From contig NZ_JARUBE010000003.1 of the NCBI RefSeq assembly GCF_029626035.1, forward strand, positions 5,146,001-5,210,000: a stretch of DNA of 64,000 nt, given 5' to 3'. Source of the DNA: Micromonospora sp. WMMD980 (GTDB taxonomy: Bacteria > Actinomycetota > Actinomycetes > Mycobacteriales > Micromonosporaceae). A model generated the notes under the pieces. The model searched no databases. It had not been told where the DNA came from and saw only the letters and a list, made by a program, of their open reading frames with translations. The position numbers and the translations under genes are program-made. Shown in pieces: positions 17,800-26,959 of the stretch; position 1 is the stretch's first letter, and every line of letters begins with the position of its first letter.

Positions 17800-18006
17800 A
17801 TGCGGCTCAGCTGGCTCCTGACCCAGCTCACCCTGCTGCGCGCGAGCGCAGCCAACCGGATCCGCCGGCTGCGCGCCGACGGCGACCGGGGCAGCGAGAC
17901 CACCGAGAAAGTTATGTGGATCGCCCTGCTGGTCACCCTCGTCCTGGCCGTCTACGGCATCTTCCGCTCCAAGATCCTGTCGAAGATCAACGGGATCAGC
18001 CTGTGA
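17800..18006 (+). CDS. Flp-type major pilin
   Basis: 68 aa, AGGAGG before ATG 17800. A long basic leader ends at DRG, then SETTEKVMWIALLVTLVLAV, a prepilin-peptidase site with Glu at +5 and one hydrophobic assembly helix. The mature protein would be about 36 residues, small even for Flp pilins. The position after tadC and before the TadE-like genes supports a major pilin. Confidence 0.85.
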   Translation: MRLSWLLTQLTLLRASAANRIRRLRADGDRGSETTEKVMWIALLVTLVLAVYGIFRSKILSKINGISL

Positions 18007-18413
18007 ACCGGCGCGCCGCCAGAGGCCATCCTCGGCGCGCGTGGCGAGGCGGCGACCGCGGGTCGGTGACCACCGAGGTGGTGCTGTACGCGCCGCTGCT
18101 GTTCCTTCTCGTCCTGCTCGGTGTGCAACTGGCGCTGTGGGCGCTGGCGCAGCTCGGCGTGCAACACGCCGCCAACCACGCCCTGCAGACCACCCGGGTG
18201 GCCGGCGGCACCGCCGCCGCCGGGCACACCGACGCCACCGCCGTGCTCGAGCAGGTCGCCGGTCGCGTCGTAACCGACGCCCGGGTGGCCGTGCAGCGCG
18301 ACGCCGACACCGCCACCGTCGCGGTCCTCGGCCGCGCGCCCACGGTGATCCCGGGCCTGCGCCTACCGGTGCACACCCGGGTCAGCGCACCCGTCGAAAG
18401 ATTCCGTCCCTGA
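18003..18413 (+). CDS. TadE-like pseudopilin
   Basis: 136 aa from GTG 18003 (overlaps the pilin stop). It has the same type of processing site, GDRG then SVTTEVVLYAPLLFLLVLLG, and a periplasm-like domain with coiled segments and beta strands. Minor pilin or assembly factor of the Flp pilus. Confidence 0.85.
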   Translation: MNRRAARGHPRRAWRGGDRGSVTTEVVLYAPLLFLLVLLGVQLALWALAQLGVQHAANHALQTTRVAGGTAAAGHTDATAVLEQVAGRVVTDARVAVQRDADTATVAVLGRAPTVIPGLRLPVHTRVSAPVERFRP

Positions 18414-18455
18414 GGGCCCCACGAGAGCACTGCCGCCTGACAAGGAGCTCCGACC

Positions 18456-18923
18456 ATGCGACACCCCTTCCTCCGCTGCGCGCGACACAGCATGCGACGG
18501 CGCTCCGGTCCGGCCGCCGCCGAACGAGGCTCGGTGAGCGTGGAGCTCGCGCTGGGTTACGTCCCGCTGATGATCCTGGCGATCCTCGCCATCGTGGCCT
18601 GCCTACGGCTGGCCTCCGCGGCGATCGACGTGCGCTCCGCCGCCGCTGCCGCCTCCCGACAAGCCTCTCTGGCCGACACCCCCGCTCACGCCCGACGCAG
18701 CGGCGCCGGCGCGGCCTCGACCGCGCTGGCCGGCCGAGGACTGACCTGCCAGCCGTCCACCGTCACCATCGACCCCGGCGCGTTCACCCCCGGTGGGCAG
18801 GTCAGCGCCACGGTGACCTGCGGTGTTCGGCTGCAAGACCTCGTCGGGCTGGGACTGCCCGGCGCGGTGAACATCTCCGCGACCTCCCACCAACCCCTCG
18901 ACCCGTTCGGCGCGCGGCCGTGA
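18456..18923 (+). CDS. TadE/TadF-like pseudopilin
   Basis: 155 aa. AAGGAG lies upstream of ATG 18456. Processing site AERG, then SVSVELALGYVPLMILAIL. An Ala-rich helix (RSAAAAASRQASLAD) and a C-terminal beta domain with Cys in LTCQPS and VTCGVR follow. It ends GTGA, coupling it to the next gene. Confidence 0.82.
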   Translation: MRHPFLRCARHSMRRRSGPAAAERGSVSVELALGYVPLMILAILAIVACLRLASAAIDVRSAAAAASRQASLADTPAHARRSGAGAASTALAGRGLTCQPSTVTIDPGAFTPGGQVSATVTCGVRLQDLVGLGLPGAVNISATSHQPLDPFGARP

Positions 18924-19339
18924 CCGGCCGCTTACGCGGCGACCGGGGACAGATCACCCCGTGGACGGTGGTCGCCACGCTCATCGTGCTCATCCTCGCC
19001 GGCCTCGTGTTCGACTTCGGGACTGCCATGGCCACCAAGGTGTCCGCCTACGACACCGCGCAGGCCGCCGCCCGCGCCGGCGCCGGCCAACTCGACCTGA
19101 CCGCCCACCGCCTCACCGGCGCTGCCCAACTCGATCCCGCTGCGGCCAGCGCCGCCGCCAATACCTTCCTCGTGCAGGCCGGTCAGTCCGGCGCGGTGTC
19201 CGCTACCACCACCGAGGTCACCGTCACCATCACCACCCGTCACCGCACCCAGCTGCTGCACCTGGTCGGCGTCACCAGCGTCGACGTGACCGCCACCGCG
19301 ACAGCCACACCCGAAACCGGCGTCACCGCCCCCGAATAG
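18920..19339 (+). CDS. TadG-like pilus-associated membrane protein
   Basis: 139 aa from GTG 18920. The N-terminus GDRGQITPWTVVATLIVLIL is the Putative Flp pilus-assembly TadE/G-like signature, with Gln in place of Ser after the Gly. A short extracytoplasmic domain follows (AAARAGAGQLDLTAHRLTG). It lacks the vWA domain of full-length TadG. Confidence 0.8.
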   Translation: MTGRLRGDRGQITPWTVVATLIVLILAGLVFDFGTAMATKVSAYDTAQAAARAGAGQLDLTAHRLTGAAQLDPAAASAAANTFLVQAGQSGAVSATTTEVTVTITTRHRTQLLHLVGVTSVDVTATATATPETGVTAPE

Positions 19340-19368
19340 CCCATCCACCGGAGCGAGGAGGTGTCACG

Positions 19369-22300
19369 GTGATCACCACGCTGAGCACCGTCGTCCGCCG
19401 CATCGCCGCAGCCGCCTTCTCGCTGCTGCTGCTCATCGGGCCGCCCGGCCTGCTGCTGCGCTTCACCGAATCGCCGCTGCCCGAGCGGGCGCCCACCTGG
19501 AGCACCGTCGTCGCCACCCTGACCGGCCGCCTGAGCGACGACATGATCCTCACCGCGCTCACCGCCCTGTTGTGGGCGGCGTGGGCGTCGTTCGTCTGGT
19601 CGCTGCTCGCCGAAATCGCCACCGCCCTCACCGGCCGACGCCTGCCTCAGCCCCGGGCGCTGACTCCCGCCCGCGGTCTGGCCACCCTCCTCGTCACCAT
19701 GATCACCGGCAGCGTCCTCGCCACCGCGGCGCACGCCGCCACCGCGTCTCCCGCCGCCCACGCCCGGCCCGCCGCCGCTGCCACGGCGACCCCCATGACC
19801 GACGCCCACGTCTCGGCCGCGAGAGCCGACACCGCACGAACCCCGTCGTCGACGCTCACCGCTGCAGGAGAGGTCCTCGGGGACGTGCCGATCACCATGG
19901 TCAGCAACGGCCGCCAGTACACGCACACCGTCAAGCGCGGGGACACCCTGTCGAAGATCGCCGAGCAGCGTCTCGGCGACGCCGACCGATGGCCGGAGAT
20001 TTTCGCCCTCAACCGGGGCAACCACTACCCGCACGTCGGCGGCACCCTGCGCGACCCGAACATCATCCACCCGGGCTGGACCCTGGAGCTGCCCCACGAC
20101 GCCACCCCATCCACCAGCCGCCATCGCCACCGACCGGCGCCCCCGCCCGCGGCGGTGCCCACGCCGACACCCACTGCCCCGACGCCGAGCAACCCGCCGC
20201 AGACCAGCGCCGCCGCTCCCACCGCCAGCAACCCGGCTCCCGCCGAGAGCACCCCGACCGACGACAGCAGCCGGCCATCGAGAGCCAACCGGGGAGTGTC
20301 ACTACCGACCGGAAGCTGGATCGACGTCGGACTCGCCACGGCCATCATCGCCGCGGTCACCCTCGTCTGGGCGCACCGTCAGCGCCGCTACCGCCCGCGC
20401 ACTCCCACCGCAGCGCGACCCGCGCCCCAGCCCGCCGCGGCGCCGATCCCCCGAGTCATACGACAGATCCGAGCCGGCCTGCGCCACGACGCCACCGCCA
20501 CACACCTTCCACAGGTGCGACCAGCGGGAAAGGTAAGCGACGCCGGGACCAGCGACGCCGCGCCTCACGCAGGGCGCGGCAGCGACGACACCTCCCGCAC
20601 CGCACCGGTCAACGCCGTCGGCCCGACTCCGCCCACCGACCTCGCCGGTCTCGATGACGCACCCGTGGCGCCGACCCTGGCCCATCCACTGTCCACGGTA
20701 TGGCCCCCCGCGGGGCTGGGCCTCACCGGCCCCGGCGCGGACGCCGCCGCCCGCGGCTTCCTCACCGCCGCGCTTGCCACCACCGGCGACGGGCCCCCCG
20801 CCGCCCGCCCTACCGTCGTCATCCCCGCCAGCACCGCCGCGACCCTCCTGGGCGCCGCCGCCATCGACCTACCCCGCACCCCACGGCTCACCGTCACCGC
20901 CGACCTCGACGACGCCTTGGCCACCTTGGAACACCAGGCCCTACGACGCAGCCGGCTGGTCTACGACCACGAAGTCGACACCGTCAACGACATGCGCGCC
21001 GCCGACCCAGGCGAAGAACCCCTCGCACCCATCATGCTGCTCGCCGATGCCAGCAGCCGCCACGGACGCACCCGCATCTCCGCGCTACTCGCGCAAGGCC
21101 AACGCCTGGACATCCACGGCGTGTTCCTCGGCGCCTGGCCCGACGGCGACACCGCCATCGTCGCCACCGACGGCACCGTCGACCGCGCACCCACCGACGC
21201 CCGCCACGGACCCCACCCCGCCGACGTCGGACGCCTGGCCGTACTCAACCCCGCCGAGACCGTCGATCTGCTCGCCACCCTCGCCGAAACCCACACCGGG
21301 CAACCACCGGCCCCCGCACCAGTCGAGATCGCCCCCTCACCACCCGAGGCGTCACACGACCCGCCTCTCGACACCACCGCAACACCCCGCCCCGACGAGA
21401 GCGACACCCACAGTCCTCAACCGCACGCGCTCGCCGATGACCCCGACGCGTCGAGCACCGCCGCCGACCCCCTGCCCGGCGGCCCCGCGACAGACGTCAT
21501 GGACCAACCCCACAGCCTCGACACCGACCACCACCACCACCGCCCGCGGATGCAAATTGAATCTGCCGAACGCGAAACACCTATCGGCGCCGACGAATTG
21601 CCGCCCGGCGCGTCCGACACCCATGACAAGCCCACCGGCCGCGCAGAACCAGACGTGGACGACCCGCCACACCACGACCTATCACCGTGGCGGACGGACG
21701 GAAACGCCGCCGACGGAACACCTACCGCGGCGCACGTCGAGCGAGTGACGGTGACGGTGCTCGGCCGTCCCACCCTGGTCGACGCCAGCCAGCCGCGCAC
21801 CCTACGCACCAAGTCACTGGAACTACTCGTCTACCTCGCCGCCCGCGACGGGACCGCATCCACGGAGGAAATCCTCGAAGACCTGCTCCCCGAGGCGCCC
21901 AGCAGCAGAGCCCTGCACCGCCTGCACACCTACGTCTCCGACCTACGCGCCGTGCTGCGCCAGCACGCCGGACCCGGCAGCTACCTGACCAACCCGCACC
22001 AGAGCTACCGCCTCAACCCCGACCGCTTCGACATCGACCTGTGGCGACTACGCGCCGCCCTGCGCAAACCCGGCAACGACCCCACCCGGGTGCCCGCCCT
22101 GCGCCGCGCCGTCGAGCACTACCGGCCTCTCGCCGAGGACTGCGACTACGAATGGCTCGACGCCTACCGACACAGCGCGCAACGCGAGTCCCTCGACGCC
22201 GTCACCGCGCTGCTCGACGCCTACGCCGACAGCCCGAGCGAACAAGCCGCCGTCTGCGCCGTCGCCCTGCCCCACCACCCCTACAACGAAATGCTCCATC

Positions 22301-22491
22301 AACAGGCCATGCGCGCCCACGCCGCGCTCGGCGACCTCGACGCCGTCCGCGCGCTGCGCCGCTCCCTCACCCAACGGCTGCGGGAGATCGACGCCGAACC
22401 GACCGAGGAGACTCTGCACCTCGCCCACCAGCTCATCGACGACGCCCGGCCCCAGCGCCGCCCGCGGCCCTCCGGCGGCCAACCGGCATGA
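19369..22491 (+). CDS. LysM and BTAD transmembrane regulator
   Basis: 1040 aa from GTG 19369 with GAGGAGG upstream. Three membrane helices come first (residues 10-130), then a LysM domain at about 183-235 (YTHTVKRGDTLSKIAEQ ... DADRWPEIFALNRG) that would bind peptidoglycan outside, a Pro/Thr linker, another helix near 316-336, and a long cytosolic part. The last 240 residues are a winged helix plus BTAD domain (KSLELLVYLAARDGTASTEE ... DIDLWRLRAAL), as in SARP/AfsR regulators. It could connect wall state with transcription; DNA targets are unknown. It ends ATGA, coupled to the DUF2637 gene. Confidence 0.88.
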   Translation: MITTLSTVVRRIAAAAFSLLLLIGPPGLLLRFTESPLPERAPTWSTVVATLTGRLSDDMILTALTALLWAAWASFVWSLLAEIATALTGRRLPQPRALTPARGLATLLVTMITGSVLATAAHAATASPAAHARPAAAATATPMTDAHVSAARADTARTPSSTLTAAGEVLGDVPITMVSNGRQYTHTVKRGDTLSKIAEQRLGDADRWPEIFALNRGNHYPHVGGTLRDPNIIHPGWTLELPHDATPSTSRHRHRPAPPPAAVPTPTPTAPTPSNPPQTSAAAPTASNPAPAESTPTDDSSRPSRANRGVSLPTGSWIDVGLATAIIAAVTLVWAHRQRRYRPRTPTAARPAPQPAAAPIPRVIRQIRAGLRHDATATHLPQVRPAGKVSDAGTSDAAPHAGRGSDDTSRTAPVNAVGPTPPTDLAGLDDAPVAPTLAHPLSTVWPPAGLGLTGPGADAAARGFLTAALATTGDGPPAARPTVVIPASTAATLLGAAAIDLPRTPRLTVTADLDDALATLEHQALRRSRLVYDHEVDTVNDMRAADPGEEPLAPIMLLADASSRHGRTRISALLAQGQRLDIHGVFLGAWPDGDTAIVATDGTVDRAPTDARHGPHPADVGRLAVLNPAETVDLLATLAETHTGQPPAPAPVEIAPSPPEASHDPPLDTTATPRPDESDTHSPQPHALADDPDASSTAADPLPGGPATDVMDQPHSLDTDHHHHRPRMQIESAERETPIGADELPPGASDTHDKPTGRAEPDVDDPPHHDLSPWRTDGNAADGTPTAAHVERVTVTVLGRPTLVDASQPRTLRTKSLELLVYLAARDGTASTEEILEDLLPEAPSSRALHRLHTYVSDLRAVLRQHAGPGSYLTNPHQSYRLNPDRFDIDLWRLRAALRKPGNDPTRVPALRRAVEHYRPLAEDCDYEWLDAYRHSAQRESLDAVTALLDAYADSPSEQAAVCAVALPHHPYNEMLHQQAMRAHAALGDLDAVRALRRSLTQRLREIDAEPTEETLHLAHQLIDDARPQRRPRPSGGQPA

Positions 22492-22783
22492 CCAGCACCG
22501 CCCCGCAGGCAAGCTCCGTGCTACCCGCCACCACCCATGACACCGGGCGGCTGGGCGCTCTGCGGTGGGCCGTACGCCTCACCCTGACCCTCGGCGTCGC
22601 CGCGTCGGTCGCCGCGAACATCCTGCACGCCCGACCGAACCCGATCAGCCAGATCATCGCCGCATGGCCACCCCTGGCGCTCCTGCTCACCGTCGAGCTC
22701 ATCTCCCGCGTCCCGCACCACCGCTGGCAGCTCGGCGCGATCCGCGTCACCGCCGCCACCTGCATCGCGGCGATCGCCGCGTG

Positions 22784-24976
22784 GTGGGGTCGGGTCAGGG
22801 CGCGGTGCCGGCCTTTCGGTCCGGTCGTCTCCCTGACCCGCCCGCCCGAACCGGACGTGCGCGTCTCCGCGCATCCGGCTCTCCACGAGCACATGCCGTC
22901 AGGTCAGGTGCTGGTTGTGGCCGCCGGTTGATGCCATCTGTCCCACGGGGTGGGGATCTTCGTCCCGCGGTAGCGGTAGCGGTTGATCGCCACTTTCTGC
23001 GGGTCGAACAGGGTGATCCCCTCGTGCGTCGGTTTCCATCCAGGCAGGTACCGACGGATCAGGTGCTTCCACGGCACTCCGTCGTGGCGTTTGCGTATCC
23101 ACCCGAGCACTCGCCGCCAGGCGTAGCGCGACAGGTAGCCGAAGGTGGCATTGGAGACGCCGTGACGGAAGTAGTTGCACCAGCCGGCAAGCGTCGGGTT
23201 CAACGCTTGCAGCAGGTCGGACAGATGCGCGTGTGCTGTTCGTCGGGTGATCGTCCGCACCTTGCCGACGATCGAGGCCAGGGCCTTCTTCGCCGGGTAG
23301 GTGTAGACGTACCGTTTGTTCGACCCCTGCTGTCGCCGGCGCTGGATGTGCCAGCCGAGGAAGTCGAACCCCTCGTCCAGGTGGACCACCTGCGTCTTCG
23401 GCCCGGACAGGCGAAGCCCGATCCGCGCCAACACCGCAGCGACTGTCTCCCGAAGCTCCTCGGCGTGCTCACGCCCGCCGGCCACCATGACGACGAAGTC
23501 GTCTGCGTAGCGCACCAGCCGCCAGTTGCAGCGGCCGGTGCGGAGCCGGTTGTGCCGCCGCCACGGGCTGCCCATCTCGTCCTGCCACGCCGCGACGAAC
23601 CAGTCGTCGAGAGCGGACAGGGCGATGTTGGCCAGCAGCGGTGACAGGATGCCCCCTTGCGGCGTGCCAGTGCTCGTCTCCTGGTAGCCGGTATCGGCGC
23701 TGAGCACCCCGGCTTTCAGGAACGCCTTGACCAACGCCAGCACCCGCTTGTCTGCGACCCGTCGACGCACCCGGTCCATCAAGGCCGCGTGGTCGATCGA
23801 ATCGAAGCACGCCTCGATGTCCGCTTCCAGCACCCACTCGTAGCCCTTGGCGCCGAAGTGGCGGATCTCAGCGATAGCGTCGTGCGTGCGCCGTCGAGGC
23901 CGGAACCCGTACGAGCACGGGCGGAACCCGGCCTCGAAGACCGGCTCCAGCACCAGCTTCAGGGCGGCCTGGACCACCCTGTCCCGCACGGTCGGGATCC
24001 CCAGCCGGCGCAGCCTGCCGCCGGACTTGGGGATCATCCGCTCCCGCACGGGCAACGGGGTGAACGCACCGGCCTTGACGTCGGCGCGCAGCTCGGCGAG
24101 AAACTCATCCTCGCCACGCAGCACCCGAATGTAGTGGGCGGTCTGCCCGTCCACTCCGGCGGTGCGGGCACCCTTGTTCGTCCGCACCCGCTCCCACGCG
24201 ACCATCAGGAACGCGGGATCGGTGACAAGGCCGAACAGATCATCGAACCGGCGGGCCTCATCCTCGCCCGCCCATCGGTGCAGCTTCGCCTGGATCTCCA
24301 GTACCCGCCGCTCCGCCTGACCCAACTCGGGCCACCCGGACGGCGGCGCGCCAGTATTCACCGGCGACCTCCTGGCATTCCAGCATCTCCGCTGCGTACT
24401 CGCTGTCGCCCTTCGCCCCGTGGTCGGCTTTCCCGACCTCCGACTACTACGGCGACTCCGCCCCCAGCCGGAACCGTCAGCTGACGGTGCGCCTGCCCCA
24501 CCGGCACGGCCTGGCTGGCCGACAGGCGGGGCGGTCCCGGACGGGTTCCCACGTTCACCACACGATCGTTCATCGGGTTAGGTGCCCAGCTCTGCCCCTG
24601 CGACCTCGCCACGGCTACGCCGCAGACCTTCACCGTGGCCTCCCCGCCAGCCAATACCAAACCAGCCAAGGAGTTACCCGACACCGAACCGGTGCCGGGA
24701 TACGCGCCGCAACCCAGCCCACATCCGCCAGATTCGAGCTGGTGCCTAGTCTTGAGAGGCTTTACACGCTGGTTCCTCACGTACACCTTCCCAACTTGCT
24801 TGCCGGACCCGAGCCGTCTGGCAGTGCCAGCCCGTCCCGGCGTTGTCAGGGCCGCTTCCCACCCACACCCGGCACCTCCCGGAGCAGGCTGCCCTCAGCT
24901 ACACCGCCCTGCTGCGACAGGAACGGCGGTGGCGGTCTTTCACCTCCACTCGATCGTGCAGCGCCTCGTGGCGCAC
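22784..24976 (-). mobile_element. Group II intron, complete, antisense to its host gene
   Basis: About 2193 nt. On the minus strand the 5' end reads GTGCGCC at 24976 and the 3' end ...CCCCAC at 22784; the 3' boundary may shift by 3 nt. Domain V is recognisable at about 22847-22883 (AGCCGG stem, GGAGAC loop, CCGGTT return), followed by a domain VI-like hairpin. The maturase/RT lies in the domain IV position. Removing exactly this interval restores the host frame, which defines the ends independently. Confidence 0.92.
22904..24361 (-). CDS. ltrA: Group II intron reverse transcriptase/maturase
   Basis: 485 aa. RT motifs in order: RTAGVDG, PLPVRERMIPKSGG RLRRLGIPTV region, SYGFRPRRRTHDAI, ADIEACFDSIDH, GTPQGGILSPLLANI, RYADDFVVM (near residue 283), then LGWHIQRR and the maturase X domain (LAGWCNYFRHGVSN). 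The protein ends shortly after PTPWDRWHQ with no HNH endonuclease, so retrohoming would need a nicked or replication-fork primer, as known for endonuclease-less introns. The frame is intact. Confidence 0.95.
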   Translation of the reverse strand: MNTGAPPSGWPELGQAERRVLEIQAKLHRWAGEDEARRFDDLFGLVTDPAFLMVAWERVRTNKGARTAGVDGQTAHYIRVLRGEDEFLAELRADVKAGAFTPLPVRERMIPKSGGRLRRLGIPTVRDRVVQAALKLVLEPVFEAGFRPCSYGFRPRRRTHDAIAEIRHFGAKGYEWVLEADIEACFDSIDHAALMDRVRRRVADKRVLALVKAFLKAGVLSADTGYQETSTGTPQGGILSPLLANIALSALDDWFVAAWQDEMGSPWRRHNRLRTGRCNWRLVRYADDFVVMVAGGREHAEELRETVAAVLARIGLRLSGPKTQVVHLDEGFDFLGWHIQRRRQQGSNKRYVYTYPAKKALASIVGKVRTITRRTAHAHLSDLLQALNPTLAGWCNYFRHGVSNATFGYLSRYAWRRVLGWIRKRHDGVPWKHLIRRYLPGWKPTHEGITLFDPQKVAINRYRYRGTKIPTPWDRWHQPAATTST

Positions 24977-25706
24977 GGTGAGTTACTGGCACCTCGTCGG
25001 CGTCGCCTCCCGCTACGGAGAGAACAGCTACGGCGCCGCCTACCTCCTACCCCTCTCCGTCGACGGCCTCGTCATCGTCGCCAGCATCAGCCTCGTCGAG
25101 ATCAGCGCCCGCATCCGCGCCGCAAGCACCGCCAATGACACCGCGTCTGCGCCGGCCCTGAGGTCGCCGATTATCGAGTCCTCGACCGAGGACGAGAGAC
25201 CCCCGAGTGGCGCACCGCCGCAACAACTTCCGCTTGCCACCGAATTGGACACCTCCACCAACGCCGACGACGCCATCGAAGCCGTGCCGTCTCGCGCCGA
25301 GCCGCACAAGCCGCTCAGCTTAGACAGGGCTACCGACGACGAGCCGGCCGAGCCCACACAGGCGGCCGAAGGCAAAGACGACGATCAGGTCGGGCCCACG
25401 CTGGTGACCGACGGCAAACACGCCACCTCCAAGGCAACGCCCGAGATCGCGACGAGCCGCGAGCCGGAAGAAGCCGGTGATCAACGCCCGGCTGGTGCCG
25501 AAGAGCGTCGCGAGGCACTCCCCGCAGACGCCACGACCGCCTCTGCCGTGGCCTACTGGCAGCACCACGATCCGCAACTGCAACCCGCCGACATCGCCGC
25601 ACGCATCGGCAGGTCAGAGCGGACCGTACGTCGCCACTGGCAACCACGAGCAGGCAACCGCACCACACGCGCCGGTGGGCATCCCACCGGCAAGCGGCGC
25701 CGCTGA

Positions 25707-26124
25707 TCCCTGCCGGTCCCGGCCCGACAGCGGCCTCGATGGGCCGCAACGACAATGGACCGGGCTCACGCTCTGCGGGGCGGCGGTGGCTTGAACGAAG
25801 GCACGCGTCGAGCCCGCGATTGAGCCTCGGCCCGATGGTGGGCTGAACCGGGGCGACCCGCCCAGCCCACCGCCGACCCTGCGGCCTTGCCGTCCGGATG
25901 CCATAACGACCGTGGTCTCCCCGCGCGGCGATCAGTGCAGCGACACTGGCGCGCCATCAATCGCCCGTCGCCCGAGCGAGGCTCCGTGCGTCCGTGTGCT
26001 TCCCCTGGTGTCGTGACCGGCAGGGGCGTCGGACGGCCGGTTGCGCCGACGGCGGGTAGGCGTAGCCAGGGTGCCAGGGGAAGCGGCCATGCCGGTCGGG
26101 CCACACGATCTGCCGCAAACGCAC
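25707..26124. other. Gene-free stretch between DUF2637 exon 2 and the cargo region
   Basis: Convergent end of the + strand tad/DUF2637 genes and the minus-strand cargo genes. No credible frame, and no strong hairpin was found. Confidence 0.4.
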
Positions 26125-26478
26125 CTACCAGCCGTATCGGGCGACCGCAGCACCGGGGTATAGCTGTTCGGTAGAAGCCCCGCTGATGACGACGGTGTCG
26201 TAGCCGGCGGCGAGACCGCTGATGCGTTGACCGTGGGTGAACCGCGCGGCCCGGTCGTACACGCGGGCGGCGAGGTCGTTGAGCAGGTGCTGTGCGATGG
26301 CGGGATCGAGCCCGGCGATCAGCAGCTCGGGATAGTTTGTGGGCGCTGAGCCCGACGGTGTAGGCAAACGGGGCGCTGTCCTCGGCGTCGACCGCGTCGG
26401 GTGCACGAGCGTCACCGCCCAGCCAACCCGGTCGATGATCTCACTCTGGCGGCGCAAGAAGTCCTCGATCGGGGCCAC
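26125..26478 (-). CDS. DUF4262 protein with an internal double frameshift
   Basis: 117 aa from GTG 26478 (GGAGG upstream). Residues 1-28 (IIDRVGWAVTLVHPT) and the second half (NYPELLIAGLDPAIAQHLLN) match DUF4262. The 18 codons between them are out of frame: nucleotides 26392-26339 read in another frame give VDAEDSAPFAYTVGLSAH, which contains the family core PFAYTVGL. A missing base near 26393 and an extra A at 26336-26338 cancel, so the frame stays open but encodes the wrong core. It is either a damaged gene or two sequencing errors. Confidence 0.75.
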   Translation of the reverse strand: MAPIEDFLRRQSEIIDRVGWAVTLVHPTRSTPRTAPRLPTPSGSAPTNYPELLIAGLDPAIAQHLLNDLAARVYDRAARFTHGQRISGLAAGYDTVVISGASTEQLYPGAAVARYGW

Positions 26479-26864
26479 GGACGACCTCCTTCCGCGCCGT
26501 CGTCGCCCTTGGTCAGCGAGGGGGGATCGACTTCGACGAAACCCCACAGCCGCTCCATGAGCCGCAGCGCCTGGGTGTGATAGCGGTCGGCGAATCCCCG
26601 GCAGATCGCCGGCTCGGCGTCGGTGTACAGGTAATGCGGCAGCGTGCTGTGGCAGATGATGAATGACTCTCGTCGGCGGGTTTCGGCGACGAGGTCGCGG
26701 AGCCGCCCGGCCGCGAGGTGCATCTTGTCGCCGGGGGCGAAGATGCAGGTGTCGCACTGTCGCGACAGCAGCCGTGATTTTCCCAGGACCGGATCGCCGA
26801 CGCTGAGGGATTTGTCGAGGCTGGGCTCAGCGGGATCGCCGCACGGATGGGACATGTCTTCCAT
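26412..26864 (-). CDS. Cys-rich hypothetical protein of actinobacterial plasmids and phages
   Basis: 150 aa from ATG 26864. The core CDTCIFAPGDKMHLAAGRLR, ICHSTLPHYLYTD and AICRGFADRYHTQALRLMER has four conserved Cys and a His, suggesting a zinc or iron-sulfur site. Similar short proteins occur in Streptomyces and Micromonospora mobile DNA; their role is not known. The last 22 codons overlap the start of the DUF4262 gene in another frame. Confidence 0.72.
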   Translation of the reverse strand: MEDMSHPCGDPAEPSLDKSLSVGDPVLGKSRLLSRQCDTCIFAPGDKMHLAAGRLRDLVAETRRRESFIICHSTLPHYLYTDAEPAICRGFADRYHTQALRLMERLWGFVEVDPPSLTKGDDGAEGGRPWPRSRTSCAARVRSSTGLAGR

Positions 26865-26959
26865 GACGTCTGCTTTCTCAACGGGCAGGGGCGCCGCCTG
26901 TCGGCGACGCCCCTGCTGCCGGACGCTGTAGTCGTGCTCATCGGGTGGTCGAGGCGCGA

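Larger units (their letters stand above)
22488..25706 (+). pseudogene. DUF2637 (SpdB-like) gene split by an antisense group II intron
   Basis: Exon 1 is 22488-22783 and exon 2 is 24977-25706. Joined, they give a continuous 341-aa frame, with the junction at ...IAAIAAW|VSYWHLVGVASRYGE, in the middle of the conserved DUF2637 membrane segment. The protein would have four membrane helices, an acidic linker and a C-terminal HTH (DIAARIGRSERTVRRHW). DUF2637 proteins are found on actinobacterial plasmids and ICEs and are linked to spread of DNA in mycelium. The intron is in the opposite orientation, so it cannot splice from this mRNA; the gene as it stands makes only a truncated product ending at 22931. 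Confidence 0.88.

Noticed and set aside
18041..20657. Long Arg/Pro/His-rich frames across the pilin and LysM genes
   Set aside because: Composition is that of out-of-frame high-GC codons; the real genes are in another frame with signal sequences and domains.
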